Shown: piece by piece, positions 18,283 through 27,963 of the stretch
Position numbering within the stretch: position 1 is the first letter of the stretch
Layout of the letters: each line of letters begins with the position of its first letter
DNA from: Stutzerimonas stutzeri
Lineage (GTDB): Bacteria; Pseudomonadota; Gammaproteobacteria; Pseudomonadales; Pseudomonadaceae
Assembly (NCBI RefSeq): GCF_002890895.1
Contig: NZ_POUL01000002.1
Coordinates: forward strand, 62,001 to 126,000
Direction of reading: 5' to 3'
Length of the DNA stretch: 64,000 nt
Notes under the pieces: generated by a model
Databases searched by the model: none
What the model was told of the DNA's origin: nothing
Seen by the model: the letters and a program-made list of their open reading frames with translations, nothing else
Position numbers and translations under genes: made by a program

Positions 18283-19325
18283 ACCGCGACGGCAAGGGCA
18301 CCATTTCCGTCAGGCTGGTGGACGAGGCGCTGCAAGCCTTCACTTCGCCCTCGTTGCCAGCCGATCAGCTGCTGCATCAGCTCGGGCTGATGTCGGTCGA
18401 TCTGGCAGATTCCGAGGCGCGAATCGATGTGGCTGACTTCAGCAAGCTCTGGCGGCGCTTGGCGCGGCACTTTGACGATGAGTTTTTTGGTATGGATGCG
18501 CGGCGCATGCGTGCCGGCAGTTTCGCCTTTGTATGCCGAGCGGCGATGGCCCAGCAAACCCTCGATGGCGCACTTCGTGTCGCGCTGGATTTCTTCGGGC
18601 TGACCTTCGAAGGCTTTCGCGGCGAGCTGTGTCGCAGCGAGAGCCTGGCTGAAATCACGCTGTCGGAGCCACCCGGTGCCCGGCCGCTCAGAGCCTTCAG
18701 CTACTTCACCTTCTGGATGCTGTTGCACGGCCTGGCCTGTTGGCTGGTTGGACGGCGCATCCCGCTGCTGGCCGTCGAGCTGCGTTGCGACGAGCCGGCC
18801 TACACCGACGACTACCGCGTCATGTTCTCGCGCAACCTGCGCTTCGCACGGCCGACTACACGGATCATTTTCGCTGCCGAGGTGCTCGACCTGCCGGTGC
18901 GCCGCAGCGAGCAGGAGTTGCACGGCTTCCTGGCGCATGCGCCTTCCAACATCCTGGTCAAATACCGCGACACCACGAGCCTCGCCAGCCGCATCAAGGC
19001 GCAGCTGCGTGAATTGCCGGCCGAAGAATGGCCGACCAGCGAAGCGCTGGCGCAGACGTTGTGCGTATCAGCCTCGACCTTGCGCCGTCGGCTGTCCGAG
19101 GCTGGGCAAACGTACCAGGCGATCAAGGACCAGGTGCGCCAGGAAATGGCCACCCTGTGGCTGGCAGACGCCTCCATCACCTACGCGGAAATCGCCGAGC
19201 GCTTGGGTTTTGCCGATGTCAGCTCGTTCTACAAGGCGTTCCGCAAATGGTCCGGGACCAATCCGGGGCAGTACCGCAGCCTGATCTTGCGGGCGGACGA
19301 ACCGGTTATTTCGCGCTTTTCATAG
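18279..19325 (+). CDS. AraC-family transcriptional regulator
   Basis: 348-residue regulator of the group with an N-terminal arabinose-binding-like domain and a C-terminal double HTH (about residues 240-340: LAQTLCVSASTLRRRLSEAG, then YAEIAERLGFADVSSFYKAF and the NPGQYR end). It overlaps the LysR stop by ATGA. It lies 158 bases before the SDR-thiolase-dehydrogenase genes and is probably their activator. Two different regulators in one transcript is unusual for a short catabolic operon. Confidence 0.9.
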   Translation: MNRDGKGTISVRLVDEALQAFTSPSLPADQLLHQLGLMSVDLADSEARIDVADFSKLWRRLARHFDDEFFGMDARRMRAGSFAFVCRAAMAQQTLDGALRVALDFFGLTFEGFRGELCRSESLAEITLSEPPGARPLRAFSYFTFWMLLHGLACWLVGRRIPLLAVELRCDEPAYTDDYRVMFSRNLRFARPTTRIIFAAEVLDLPVRRSEQELHGFLAHAPSNILVKYRDTTSLASRIKAQLRELPAEEWPTSEALAQTLCVSASTLRRRLSEAGQTYQAIKDQVRQEMATLWLADASITYAEIAERLGFADVSSFYKAFRKWSGTNPGQYRSLILRADEPVISRFS

Positions 19326-19483
19326 CGAAGCCCACACCGACCATAGCGCCTGGCTTGGCCAAACCGGTCATCGCGATTGCGTGCATCGACCATTGTTCGT
19401 ACCCACTGGTCTGAAGAAGATGAACCCAGCAGGATCCGGCAGCCAATGTGCCGCGATCCCATCCATCTCCATGAGGTCGTGCT

Positions 19484-20251
19484 GTGGACATTCAAGACAA
19501 GGTTTTCCTGATCACCGGCGGCGCATCCGGCCTGGGTGCGGCCGCTGCCGAAGCGCTGGTCGCCGCAGGGGCAAAGGTGGTGCTGGCCGACATCAATGCC
19601 GAGCTGCTGAACGAGCGCAGCGAAATGCTAGGCGCCAACGCCCACGCCGTAGTCACCAATGTGTGTGACGAGGCGGCCGCGCAGGCAGCGGTGAGCGCAG
19701 CGGTCGAACGGTTCGGCGGTCTGCACGGGCTGGTCAACTGCGCCGGTGTCGCCAGCGGCGAAAAGATCCTCGGTCGTCAGAGTCCACATGGCTTGGACAG
19801 TTTCAGCAAGGTCATCGGCCTCAACCTGATCGGCAGCTTCAACATGCTGCGCCTGGCCGCCGAAGTTATCGCCCGCGGCGAGCCCGATGCTCAGGGCAGC
19901 CGTGGCGTGATCATCAACACAGCCTCTATCGCGGCCTACGACGGGCAGATTGGCCAGGCCGCCTATGCAGCTTCCAAGGGCGGCGTGGTCGCCATGACAT
20001 TGCCGGCGGCGCGTGAACTGGCACGCCATGGCATCCGCGTGATGACCATCGCGCCGGGCGTTTTCGAGACGCCGATGATGGCTGGCATGACCCAAGAGGT
20101 CCGCGACTCGCTGGCCGCGGGTGTGCCGTTCCCGCCACGTCTGGGCCGTGCCAGTGAATACGCGGCGCTGGTCCGCCATATCGTCGAGAACGACATGCTC
20201 AACGGCGAGGTGATTCGCCTCGACGGCGCGCTGCGCATGGCCGCGAAATAA
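19484..20251 (+). CDS. SDR dehydrogenase of HSD10 type (2-methyl-3-hydroxyacyl-CoA dehydrogenase)
   Basis: 255-residue short-chain dehydrogenase starting at a GTG ([13 protein letters not shown]), with GAGG upstream. The cofactor motif TGGASGLG, the NCAG motif, and the active site with Ser in [10 protein letters not shown] and YAASK are intact. The NAD choice is suggested by ADIN after beta-2. Overall it looks like 17-beta-HSD type 10, which oxidises 2-methyl-3-hydroxybutyryl-CoA in isoleucine breakdown. The thiolase starts 15 bases later and a dehydrogenase follows, which supports that role. Confidence 0.88.
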   Translation: MDIQDKVFLITGGASGLGAAAAEALVAAGAKVVLADINAELLNERSEMLGANAHAVVTNVCDEAAAQAAVSAAVERFGGLHGLVNCAGVASGEKILGRQSPHGLDSFSKVIGLNLIGSFNMLRLAAEVIARGEPDAQGSRGVIINTASIAAYDGQIGQAAYAASKGGVVAMTLPAARELARHGIRVMTIAPGVFETPMMAGMTQEVRDSLAAGVPFPPRLGRASEYAALVRHIVENDMLNGEVIRLDGALRMAAK

Positions 20252-20266
20252 TTGGAGAAGACAGCA

Positions 20267-21454
20267 ATGAACAATGATCCAATCGTTATCCTGGGCAGCG
20301 CCCGTACCCCCATGGGCGGTTTTCAGGGCGATCTTAAAAGCCTCAGCGCGCCGGAGCTGGGCGCAGCGGCAATTCGCGCAGCAGTCGAGCGCAGCGGTGT
20401 CGCCGCCGAACAGGTGCAGGAAGTGCTGATGGGTTGCGTGCTGCCGGCAGGCCTCGGCCAGGCGCCGGCCCGCCAGGCTGCACTCGGTGCGGGGCTGGAC
20501 AAGGCGACCGCGTCCACCACGCTGAACAAGATGTGCGGCTCGGGTATGCAGGCGGCGATCCTCGCCCATGATGCGTTACGCGCCGGCTCGGTGGATGTGG
20601 TGATCGCCGGCGGTATGGAGAGCATGTCCAACGCGCCTTATCTGCTGGAAAAAGCCCGCGGTGGCTATCGCATGGGCCATGGCAAGGTGCTCGACCACAT
20701 GTTCCTCGACGGCCTTGAGGACGCCTATGACAAAGGCCGCTTGATGGGGACCTTTGCCGAGGATTGCGCGCAGAATCACGGGTTCACGCGTGAGGAGCAG
20801 GACGCCTACGCGCTGGCCTCCCTGCAGCGGGCCCGCGATGCCATTTCCAGTGGCCGCTTCGCCAGCGAAATCGTCCCGCTTGAAGTAACTCAAGGACGCG
20901 CGCAGCGCACCGTTAGCGAAGACGAGCAGCCACCTAAGGCGATGCCGGAGAAGATTCCGTCGCTCAAGCCGGCCTTCCGTGAAGGCGGCACCGTGACGGC
21001 TGCCAATTCCAGTTCGATTTCTGACGGTGCCGCCGCGTTGGTACTGACGCGACGTTCCCACGCCGAACAACTCGGGGTGAAACCTCAGGCGGTGATTCAT
21101 GGGCATGCGGTATTCGCCGACGCGCCCAACCTGTTCCCGACTGCGCCCATCGGGGCCATTCACAAGCTATTGGAACGAACCGGCTGGAGCCTCGACGAGG
21201 TCGATCTGTTCGAGATCAACGAGGCTTTTGCGGTGGTCAGCATGGTCACCATGCGCGAACTGGGGCTCGATCACGCCAAGGTCAACGTCAATGGCGGAGC
21301 CTGCGCGTTGGGCCACCCGATCGGTGCGTCCGGTGCACGTATTCTCGTGACGCTGATCGCTGCACTGCGCGACCGTGGCCTGCGCAAGGGCATCGCGGCC
21401 ATCTGTATCGGCGGTGGTGAAGCGACTGCCATGGCCGTCGAGCTGCTCGACTGA
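20267..21454 (+). CDS. Acetyl-CoA acetyltransferase / 2-methylacetoacetyl-CoA thiolase
   Basis: 395-residue thiolase that cleaves a 3-ketoacyl-CoA. The start [19 protein letters not shown] follows TTGGAGAAG. The acyl Cys lies in [10 protein letters not shown], the catalytic His in [16 protein letters not shown] and the second Cys in [12 protein letters not shown]. Context (HSD10-like SDR before, acyl-CoA dehydrogenase after) points to cleavage of 2-methylacetoacetyl-CoA into propionyl- and acetyl-CoA; general acetoacetyl-CoA thiolase is the alternative. Confidence 0.9.
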   Translation: MNNDPIVILGSARTPMGGFQGDLKSLSAPELGAAAIRAAVERSGVAAEQVQEVLMGCVLPAGLGQAPARQAALGAGLDKATASTTLNKMCGSGMQAAILAHDALRAGSVDVVIAGGMESMSNAPYLLEKARGGYRMGHGKVLDHMFLDGLEDAYDKGRLMGTFAEDCAQNHGFTREEQDAYALASLQRARDAISSGRFASEIVPLEVTQGRAQRTVSEDEQPPKAMPEKIPSLKPAFREGGTVTAANSSSISDGAAALVLTRRSHAEQLGVKPQAVIHGHAVFADAPNLFPTAPIGAIHKLLERTGWSLDEVDLFEINEAFAVVSMVTMRELGLDHAKVNVNGGACALGHPIGASGARILVTLIAALRDRGLRKGIAAICIGGGEATAMAVELLD

Positions 21455-21463
21455 GGACTTGCC

Positions 21464-22594
21464 ATGCTGCTCAATGAAGATCAAACCAGCATTCGCGATA
21501 TGGCCCGGCAGTTCGCTCAGGAGCGCCTCAAGCCGTTTGCCGCCGACTGGGACCGTGAACACCGTTACCCGGCCGAGGCGATCAGCGAGATGGCCGAGCT
21601 CGGCTTTTTCGGCATGCTCTGCCCCGAACAATGGGGCGGCAGCGAGACCGGCTACATCGCCTATGCGCTGGCACTGGAAGAGATCGCTGCGGGTGATGGC
21701 GCCTGCTCGACCATCATGAGTGTGCACAACTCAGTCGGGTGCGTGCCGATCCTGCGCTTCGGCAGCGAGGAACAGAAGCAGCGCTACCTGACGCCGCTGG
21801 CCAGCGGTGCGCAGATCGGCGCTTTTGCCCTGACCGAGCCGCATGCGGGCTCCGATGCCAGCAGCCTGCGCACCCGTGCGCGGCGTGACGGCGACAGCTA
21901 TGTGCTCAACGGCGCCAAGCAGTTCATCACCTCGGGTCAGCACGCCGGCACGGTGATCGTCTTTGCCGTAACCGACCCGGAGGCTGGCAAGCGCGGTATC
22001 AGCGCCTTTATCGTGCCCACCGACACGCCCGGCTATCAGGTGGTACGCGTCGAGGACAAGCTCGGCCAGCACGCCTCGGACACCTGCCAACTGGCCTTCG
22101 AGGACATGCGCGTGCATGAGTCCCAGCGCCTGGGCGAGGAGGGCGAGGGTTACCGCATTGCCCTGGCGAACCTGGAAGGCGGGCGCATCGGCATTGCCGC
22201 CCAGGCTGTGGGCATGGCGCGTGCAGCCTTCGAAGCCGCCCGCGATTACGCCCGGGACCGAGAGGCATTCGGCAAGGCGCTTACCGAACACCAGGCCGTC
22301 GCCTTTCGCCTGGCCGACATGGCGACCCAGACCGCCGTTGCGCGGCAGATGGTGCTGCATGCCGCCGCGCTGCGCGAGGCCGGTCAGCCGGCGCTGGTCG
22401 AGGCCTCGATGGCCAAACTCTTTGCCTCGGAAATGGCCGAGAAGGTCTGCTCGGCGGCGATTCAGACGCTGGGGGGTTATGGCTATCTCAAGGACTTTCC
22501 AGTCGAGCGCATCTACCGCGACGTGCGGGTCTGCCAGATCTACGAAGGCACCAGCGACATCCAGCGGTTGGTAATCGCGCGTAATTTGGGGTAG
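21464..22594 (+). CDS. Short/branched-chain acyl-CoA dehydrogenase (2-methylbutyryl-CoA type)
   Basis: 376-residue flavin dehydrogenase. [19 protein letters not shown] and [20 protein letters not shown] are the family signatures, and the catalytic Glu is in [11 protein letters not shown], as in short-chain and 2-methyl-branched enzymes rather than in LiuA. It is last of the SDR-thiolase-dehydrogenase transcript, 9 bases after the thiolase. Likely oxidises 2-methylbutyryl-CoA to tiglyl-CoA. Confidence 0.9.
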   Translation: MLLNEDQTSIRDMARQFAQERLKPFAADWDREHRYPAEAISEMAELGFFGMLCPEQWGGSETGYIAYALALEEIAAGDGACSTIMSVHNSVGCVPILRFGSEEQKQRYLTPLASGAQIGAFALTEPHAGSDASSLRTRARRDGDSYVLNGAKQFITSGQHAGTVIVFAVTDPEAGKRGISAFIVPTDTPGYQVVRVEDKLGQHASDTCQLAFEDMRVHESQRLGEEGEGYRIALANLEGGRIGIAAQAVGMARAAFEAARDYARDREAFGKALTEHQAVAFRLADMATQTAVARQMVLHAAALREAGQPALVEASMAKLFASEMAEKVCSAAIQTLGGYGYLKDFPVERIYRDVRVCQIYEGTSDIQRLVIARNLG

Positions 22595-22901
22595 GAGACA
22601 GAGCCCAGTCACAACTTACATGGGCGGCCTGCGTTCGCTGCGCGACTTGCGACAGCGCCGCTCGCCGACCGTCCGCTTGTCGCAAGTCCCACACATACGC
22701 TTGTGTCTCACATCTGGTATGCGAGCCGCCAAGACGATGCGCTGCGTTTCGAGCAATAGTTTCAACGCCGCGCACTTCCCCAGTTCCAGTGAGGCCAGCC
22801 TTGCCGGCAACGACTGGATACGCTCAGTCAGCCCGTAGCGTCGCCGTCTTAACTAGACTTCCTCGCAACCGCATGCAGAGCGCTGGCGAGGGGGACTGAG
22901 G
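22595..22901. other. Intergenic region without a recognisable gene
   Basis: About 307 bases between the acyl-CoA dehydrogenase and the cation antiporter. Short frames here lack ribosome sites and family features. No T-run hairpin was found. The 3' part must hold the antiporter promoter, and GGGGACTGAGG is its ribosome site. Confidence 0.5.
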
Positions 22902-24566
22902 ATGGAGACGATTCTGGCCCATGGGCCCTATGTCGAATTCGCGGTGCTGCTGATGTTTTCGGCAGCAGCCGGTGCGGTTGCCGTCCGGCTGCGACAGCCG
23001 GTGTTGATCGCTTATATCGTTATCGGCATTTTGGTCGGCCCGGCGGTATTCGGCCTGGTGAGGGCGCACGACCAGATCAACCTGTTGGCGGAAATTGGCG
23101 TAACGGTGTTGCTCTTCGTGGTCGGGCTCAAACTCGACCTGCAGCATATTCGTCATATCGGACCGGTGGCGCTGGCCACTGGGCTCGGTCAGTTAGCGTT
23201 CACCATCGTCTTCGGGTTCATCCTGACGCTGGCATTGGGCAAGAGCCCGGTGGAGGCGATCTACATCGCCGTCGCGCTGACTTTTTCCAGCACCATCATC
23301 ATCGTCAAACTGCTTTCGGATAAACGTGAGCTGGACTCGCTGCACGGGCGCATCGCGGTCGGCTTCCTGATCGTCCAGGATCTGGCCGTGGTGCTGGCAA
23401 TGATGACGATGAGTGCGCTGCGGGGGGCTGGCGAGGCGGGCACACTGGAAATCGCGGGTTCGCTGATCATGCGCCTGGTGCTCGCCGCGCTGCTGATGTT
23501 TCTGTTGATGCGCTATGTATTGCCGAGGGTGATGGCCGCCATGGCTCGCTCTCAGGAGCTGCTGCTGATCTTCGCCATCGCGTGGGGCTGCGGCCTCGCA
23601 GTGATCGGCGAGTGGGCTGGCTTCAGCAAGGAGGCCGGCGCATTCATCGCCGGCTTCTCGCTGGCCTCGACTGGGTACCGCGAAGCGATGAACGCGAGGT
23701 TGACCGGGATTCGTGATTTCATGCTGCTGTTCTTCTTCATCGACCTGGGCGCCAAACTGGATTTTTCCACCCTTGGCGGTGAGGCGCTGCCCGCCGTGGT
23801 GCTGTCGCTCTTCGTGCTGATCGGCAACCCGTTGATCGTCATGGCGATCATGGGGTTCATGGGTTATCGCAAGCGCACAGGGTTTCTGGCCGGGCTTACC
23901 GTTGCGCAGATCAGCGAGTTCTCCATCGTGTTCGTCGCCATGGGCATCACCCTGGGCCACGTCGATGCCCATGCGCTGGGACTGACTACGCTGGTAGGGC
24001 TGGTCACCATCATGTTGTCGACCTACATGATTCTGTTCTCACAACCGCTCTACGAGCGTTTGATGCCCTGGCTTGGCGTGTTCGAGCGCAAGCGCCCGTT
24101 CCGCGAACTCGAAGTGGACCGACCGTTGCGTCCCGAAGGCCAGCCACAGGTTCTGGTTTTTGGAATGGGTCGCTATGGTGCGCGCTTGCTGCGGCAGCTT
24201 GACGGCGCGGATGTCACCGTAATGGGCGTTGATTTCGATCCCGAAGCGGTGCGTGCGCTGGCCCAGGGCGGGTTAAATGTGCGCTTTGGTGACGGGGAGG
24301 ATCCCAGTCTGCTGGAGGCGCTGCCGCTGCAGCATGCCGACTGGGTCGTGACCACCTTCCCGCAGTGGGAATCGAACCGGGCCTTTTTACATGCTCTGCG
24401 GGTCGCAGGCTTCGGTGGCCAGGTGGCGGGGGTGGTAAGAGACGACCAGCACGGCCGGTCGCTCGATGACGCCGGTGTCGCAATGGTGCTCAACCCCTTT
24501 ACCGACGCAGCAGACTTTGCGGCACGTTGGCTGGTGAGTGACTTGGAAGAAAAGGCACGGCACTAG
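22902..24566 (+). CDS. CPA2 cation:proton antiporter with RCK/TrkA-N domain (KefB/YbaL type)
   Basis: 554-residue inner-membrane antiporter. Residues about 1-390 form some twelve helices of the Na/H-exchanger fold, with the conserved VGLKLDLQHIR and GAFIAGFSLAST segments. A C-terminal Rossmann RCK domain starts at about PQVLVFGMGRYGARLLRQL and binds a nucleotide or NAD. Such proteins export K+ or Na+ against protons under stress. No ancillary flavoprotein (KefF/G-like) gene is beside it. It is unrelated to the catabolic genes around it. Confidence 0.92.
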   Translation: METILAHGPYVEFAVLLMFSAAAGAVAVRLRQPVLIAYIVIGILVGPAVFGLVRAHDQINLLAEIGVTVLLFVVGLKLDLQHIRHIGPVALATGLGQLAFTIVFGFILTLALGKSPVEAIYIAVALTFSSTIIIVKLLSDKRELDSLHGRIAVGFLIVQDLAVVLAMMTMSALRGAGEAGTLEIAGSLIMRLVLAALLMFLLMRYVLPRVMAAMARSQELLLIFAIAWGCGLAVIGEWAGFSKEAGAFIAGFSLASTGYREAMNARLTGIRDFMLLFFFIDLGAKLDFSTLGGEALPAVVLSLFVLIGNPLIVMAIMGFMGYRKRTGFLAGLTVAQISEFSIVFVAMGITLGHVDAHALGLTTLVGLVTIMLSTYMILFSQPLYERLMPWLGVFERKRPFRELEVDRPLRPEGQPQVLVFGMGRYGARLLRQLDGADVTVMGVDFDPEAVRALAQGGLNVRFGDGEDPSLLEALPLQHADWVVTTFPQWESNRAFLHALRVAGFGGQVAGVVRDDQHGRSLDDAGVAMVLNPFTDAADFAARWLVSDLEEKARH

Positions 24567-24690
24567 CGGCACAGCACCATCGTTTGGTCCGCGCGGCGTG
24601 CAAGGGTAGGGGTGAAGCGGAGCGTCGTACGGCCAATTGGCTGATAGGAGCCACCCGGTTTGACCAAGATCGAGCTCTCACACCGCGCTA

Positions 24691-25764
24691 TCAGTCCCAA
24701 CCGCCTGTGTTTTCGATGGGCTCCGTAATCGACCCCGGCGTTCTTGAAAACCGCGGCGCGGGGGCGGCGTGCAAGGCGCCATCGATGTCGTGATAGACCC
24801 CGCGCTCGCGCATATGCGGATGTTGCGCGGCTTCTTCCAGGTTCAGCACCGGGGCGAAGCAGGCGTCACTGCCTTCGAGCAGGGCGCACCACTCGGCTTG
24901 GGTGCGGCTGGCGAATAACCAGGCGAGCGCTTCGCTCTGCTCGGCCCATATCTCTGGGTTGTTGCAGCCCTGACGCAGGAGGTCGGGCGCATCGATCCGC
25001 TGCATCAGCTCGGCAAGGAACTGCGGCTCCAGCGGCCCGATGGCAATGTCGCGGCCGTCGGCGCAGGTGTAGCAGCGGTAGTGCGGGGCGGCCCCGGCGA
25101 GCAGGTTGCGGTTGCGCTCCAGCGAGATGGCGCCGCTGGGCAAGAGGCCGGCGAAGAAGGTCATCATCGAGGACACGCCGTCGACGATGGCGGCATCGAC
25201 CACCTGGCCCAGGCCTGACCGCTCGCGTTCCCATAACGCGGCCATGATGCCGAACGCCAGATATAACGAGCCGCCGCCGAAATCCCCGACCAGATTGAGC
25301 GGCGGGATCGCTGGGCCTTCGCGTCCACCGATGGCCGCCAGAGCGCCGGTGATTGCCAGGTAGTTGATGTCATGGCCGGCGCTTTGGGCCAAGGGGCCGG
25401 TCTGACCCCAGCCGGTCATCCGGCCGTAGACCAGCCTTGGATTACGCGCATGAACCTGTTCCGGGCCGAGGCCAAGCCGTTCCATTACGCCAGGACGAAG
25501 GCCTTCGATCAGCACGTCGGCACCTTCGGCTAGCGTGAGGCATTGCTCCCGCCCGGCGTCTGTGCGGATGTCCAGCGTAAGGCGTTTGCGGCCGCGATCA
25601 ACCACTGGATTGGGCCAGCCATTGCCGCCTTCACGCTCGATGCGAATCACCTCGGCGCCGAGGTCAGCCAGCAGCATTGCGCAGTGTGGGCCGGGCCCAA
25701 TGCTGGCGAACTCCAGTACTCGCAGACCGATCAGCGGACCTTGGCGAGGGGTGGCGGTCGACAT
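24691..25764 (-). CDS. Alpha-methylacyl-CoA racemase (CaiB/BaiF family)
   Basis: 357-residue family III CoA-transferase-fold protein. The start MSTATPRQGPLIGLRVLEF follows AAGGAACG; a 17-codon upstream extension is rejected. The GHDINYLAITGAL segment carries the aspartate that in AMACR works with a histidine as the acid-base pair, and GAEVIRIEREGGNGWPNP is the CoA/loop region. These favour a 2-methylacyl-CoA racemase over a CoA transferase. It lies between isoleucine and valine modules, where it could interconvert (R)- and (S)-2-methyl-branched CoA esters for the stereospecific dehydrogenases. Confidence 0.85.
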   Translation of the reverse strand: MSTATPRQGPLIGLRVLEFASIGPGPHCAMLLADLGAEVIRIEREGGNGWPNPVVDRGRKRLTLDIRTDAGREQCLTLAEGADVLIEGLRPGVMERLGLGPEQVHARNPRLVYGRMTGWGQTGPLAQSAGHDINYLAITGALAAIGGREGPAIPPLNLVGDFGGGSLYLAFGIMAALWERERSGLGQVVDAAIVDGVSSMMTFFAGLLPSGAISLERNRNLLAGAAPHYRCYTCADGRDIAIGPLEPQFLAELMQRIDAPDLLRQGCNNPEIWAEQSEALAWLFASRTQAEWCALLEGSDACFAPVLNLEEAAQHPHMRERGVYHDIDGALHAAPAPRFSRTPGSITEPIENTGGWD

Positions 25765-26109
25765 AAGGCGCGTTCCTTTTGGTGATGGGGCCATCGCGCC
25801 CGTACGTGCAGGCATCCGTGTGGTTCCGGCGCGGGCGGTTGTGATCGGCCTGGCGTGCTAAGTGGCATTGATGGCCGAGTTCACGGATGCGCACGGAGAT
25901 GACGCGGTGAGTCAGTGAAACGGCGCGATTCGTTAGATCCCTCGAGTAGGCAAGAACGGTGGACCGAGACCCAGCCTACGGGCCGCCAGGTAGCTCGCCG
26001 GAGAAGGCGGGGTGAATCCGCGAAACGGTGCGGCCCACTACGCTCGCTCGGCTGGGTGAGATCGGTGGGCTGAAGCCCACCTTACGGCGCGCCCCAAGGT
26101 CCTGCCGCG
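25765..26109. other. Intergenic region with palindromic repeats
   Basis: 345 bases between the racemase start and the downstream end of the acyl-CoA ligase, both on the minus strand. No convincing frame is present. It holds GGTGGGCT-GA-AGCCCACC (26064-26081), a near-perfect hairpin related to the GTAGGGTGGG repeat at 5891-5931, and partial copies of the same motif (AACGGTGGACC, AACGGTGCGGCC). It must also contain the racemase promoter if that gene is not read from the ligase. Confidence 0.6.
26064..26081. repeat. Hairpin repeat GGTGGGCT-GA-AGCCCACC
   Basis: Eight-base perfect arms with a 2-base loop, followed by TTACGG. It shares its arms with the repeats at 5891-5931 and 61460-61485. It lies 29 bases after the end of the acyl-CoA ligase and may stabilise or end that transcript. 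Confidence 0.65.
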
Positions 26110-27762
26110 CTACAGGCTCGCCGCGTCCGCTGCGCTTCCCTCCAGCTCGATCAGGTGGTCGCGGTAACGGTCGCGCAGGGTTTTCTTGTCAATCTTGCCG
26201 GTCGCGGTCAGCGGGACGCTGTCGATGATGACGGCGTCGGGCATCCACCATTTGACGATCTGTGGCTCGAGAAAGGCGAGCACGGTTTCGATGCAGATTT
26301 CGGTGTCGTCGTGGGGCTCGATGATCAGGATCGGCCGCTCCTCCCATTTTTCGTGCGTCACGCCGACCACTGCGGCGATGCGCACGCCGGGGCAGGCCAC
26401 GGCGATGTTCTCGATGTCGATGGAACTGATCCACTCGCCGCCGGACTTGATCACGTCCTTGCTGCGGTCAGTGATGCGCATGTAGCCGTTGGGGTCGAGG
26501 GTGGCGATGTCGCCGGTGTCGAACCAGCCGTCAGCGTCCAGTGCGGTGGTTTCGCTGCGGAAGTAGCGCTCGACCGTCCAGGGGCCGCGCACCAGCAAGG
26601 CGCCGGAACTGATACCGTCATGCGGCAGTGCGTTGCCTGCCTCATCGACAATCTTCAGCTCGATACCGAATTGCAGCCGGCCCTGGCGGGTCCAGATGGC
26701 CTCGTTGGTGGCCGCTTCGCCCATGGCGGCGAGCTTGGGCGTCGGCGTGGCGACGACGCCGAGCGGGCTGGTTTCAGTCATGCCCCAGAGTTGGCGGACG
26801 CTGACACCATATTTCGTCTCGAATTTCTCGGCCAGCGCGCGCGGCACGGCCGAGCCGGCGATGACCAGGCACTTGAGCTTGCCGGTATCTTCGCCGGTGC
26901 GCTCCAGGTGATTGAGGTACATCGTCCAGATTGTCGGCACGCCGCCAGAAAAGGTGACGCCCTCGTTCTGGATCAGCTCCTGCAGGCTGGCGCCGTCCAT
27001 CTTGTCGCACGGCAGGACGAACTTGCAGCCATTGATCGCAGCGGTAAAAGGCACGCCCCAAGCGGTGGCGTGGTAGAGCGAGGAGCACGGCATGATGCAA
27101 TCGAAGGCCGAGAAGCCGAAGGCGCCGGTGAGGCCGGCTGCCATGGCATGCAGAACGACCGAGCGGTGGCTGTAGACCACGCCTTTCGGATTGCCGGTGG
27201 TGCCGGACGTATAGCAGAGCATGGCGCCGGCGTTTTCATCGAACTGAGGCCAATCCGTGATTGGCGCTTCTCGAGCGATCAGCGTTTCGTAGCTTTGCGC
27301 GCCAACGTCCCCAGGCTCGGTGCGTTCGGCATCCGACAGCATGATGAAGGTTTGGATATGCTCCAGTCGCGGCCGAACTCGCTCGACCACGGCGAGAAAA
27401 CTGCGATCGAACAGCAGCACGCCACTGCCGGCGTGGTTCAGGGTGTAGATGATTTGCTCGTCCGACAGCCGCGGGTTGGCCGTGTGCAGTACCGCGCCGA
27501 TGCCGGGTACGGCAAAGAACAGCTCGAAGTGACGATGCGTGTTCCAGGCAATGGACGACACCATGTCGCCAGCTTTCACGCCCAGGCTTCGCAGCATTGC
27601 GGCTGCCTGGCCGGTGCGTGTGGCGAGCCCGGCGTAGTCGTAGCGCCAGATAGGTTCATCCACCAGCCGCGAGACGATTTCCCGGTCGCCATGGGCGAGG
27701 GCGGCATGGGTCAGAATGCCGCTGATCATCAGCGGGGTCTGCTGCATCGTACCTTTGAGCAT
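26110..27762 (-). CDS. AMP-forming fatty acyl-CoA ligase
   Basis: 550-residue ANL ligase starting MLKGTMQQTPLMISGILTH, with AAGGAT before it; the 26-codon upstream extension is rejected. The P-loop YTSGTTGNPKGVVYSHRS, WGMTETSPLG, the hinge WFDTGDIATLDPNGYMRITD and the catalytic lysine region TATGKIDKKTLR are complete. It resembles the long/medium-chain and methylthiopropionate-CoA ligase group. It lies 201 bases below the acyl-CoA dehydrogenase, so it may belong to the valine module or have its own promoter. Confidence 0.9.
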   Translation of the reverse strand: MLKGTMQQTPLMISGILTHAALAHGDREIVSRLVDEPIWRYDYAGLATRTGQAAAMLRSLGVKAGDMVSSIAWNTHRHFELFFAVPGIGAVLHTANPRLSDEQIIYTLNHAGSGVLLFDRSFLAVVERVRPRLEHIQTFIMLSDAERTEPGDVGAQSYETLIAREAPITDWPQFDENAGAMLCYTSGTTGNPKGVVYSHRSVVLHAMAAGLTGAFGFSAFDCIMPCSSLYHATAWGVPFTAAINGCKFVLPCDKMDGASLQELIQNEGVTFSGGVPTIWTMYLNHLERTGEDTGKLKCLVIAGSAVPRALAEKFETKYGVSVRQLWGMTETSPLGVVATPTPKLAAMGEAATNEAIWTRQGRLQFGIELKIVDEAGNALPHDGISSGALLVRGPWTVERYFRSETTALDADGWFDTGDIATLDPNGYMRITDRSKDVIKSGGEWISSIDIENIAVACPGVRIAAVVGVTHEKWEERPILIIEPHDDTEICIETVLAFLEPQIVKWWMPDAVIIDSVPLTATGKIDKKTLRDRYRDHLIELEGSAADAASL

Positions 27763-27963
27763 CGTCGTATCCTTCTTATTGTTGTCTGGATGGCGGCCGC
27801 GCTTGCCACCATCTGTCATTCGAATACTGCTTGCTGCCATGGCGAGTTGTTCTCGCTCTGTAAATCTAGCCGATTGTCCGCCAAGGGCCCGGCGTGCTCT
27901 TACCCGTTGGTCCTGTCCTCCGCGCTGGACCCACGCCTTGCGCGGGCACGCGTCGCATGTCGC

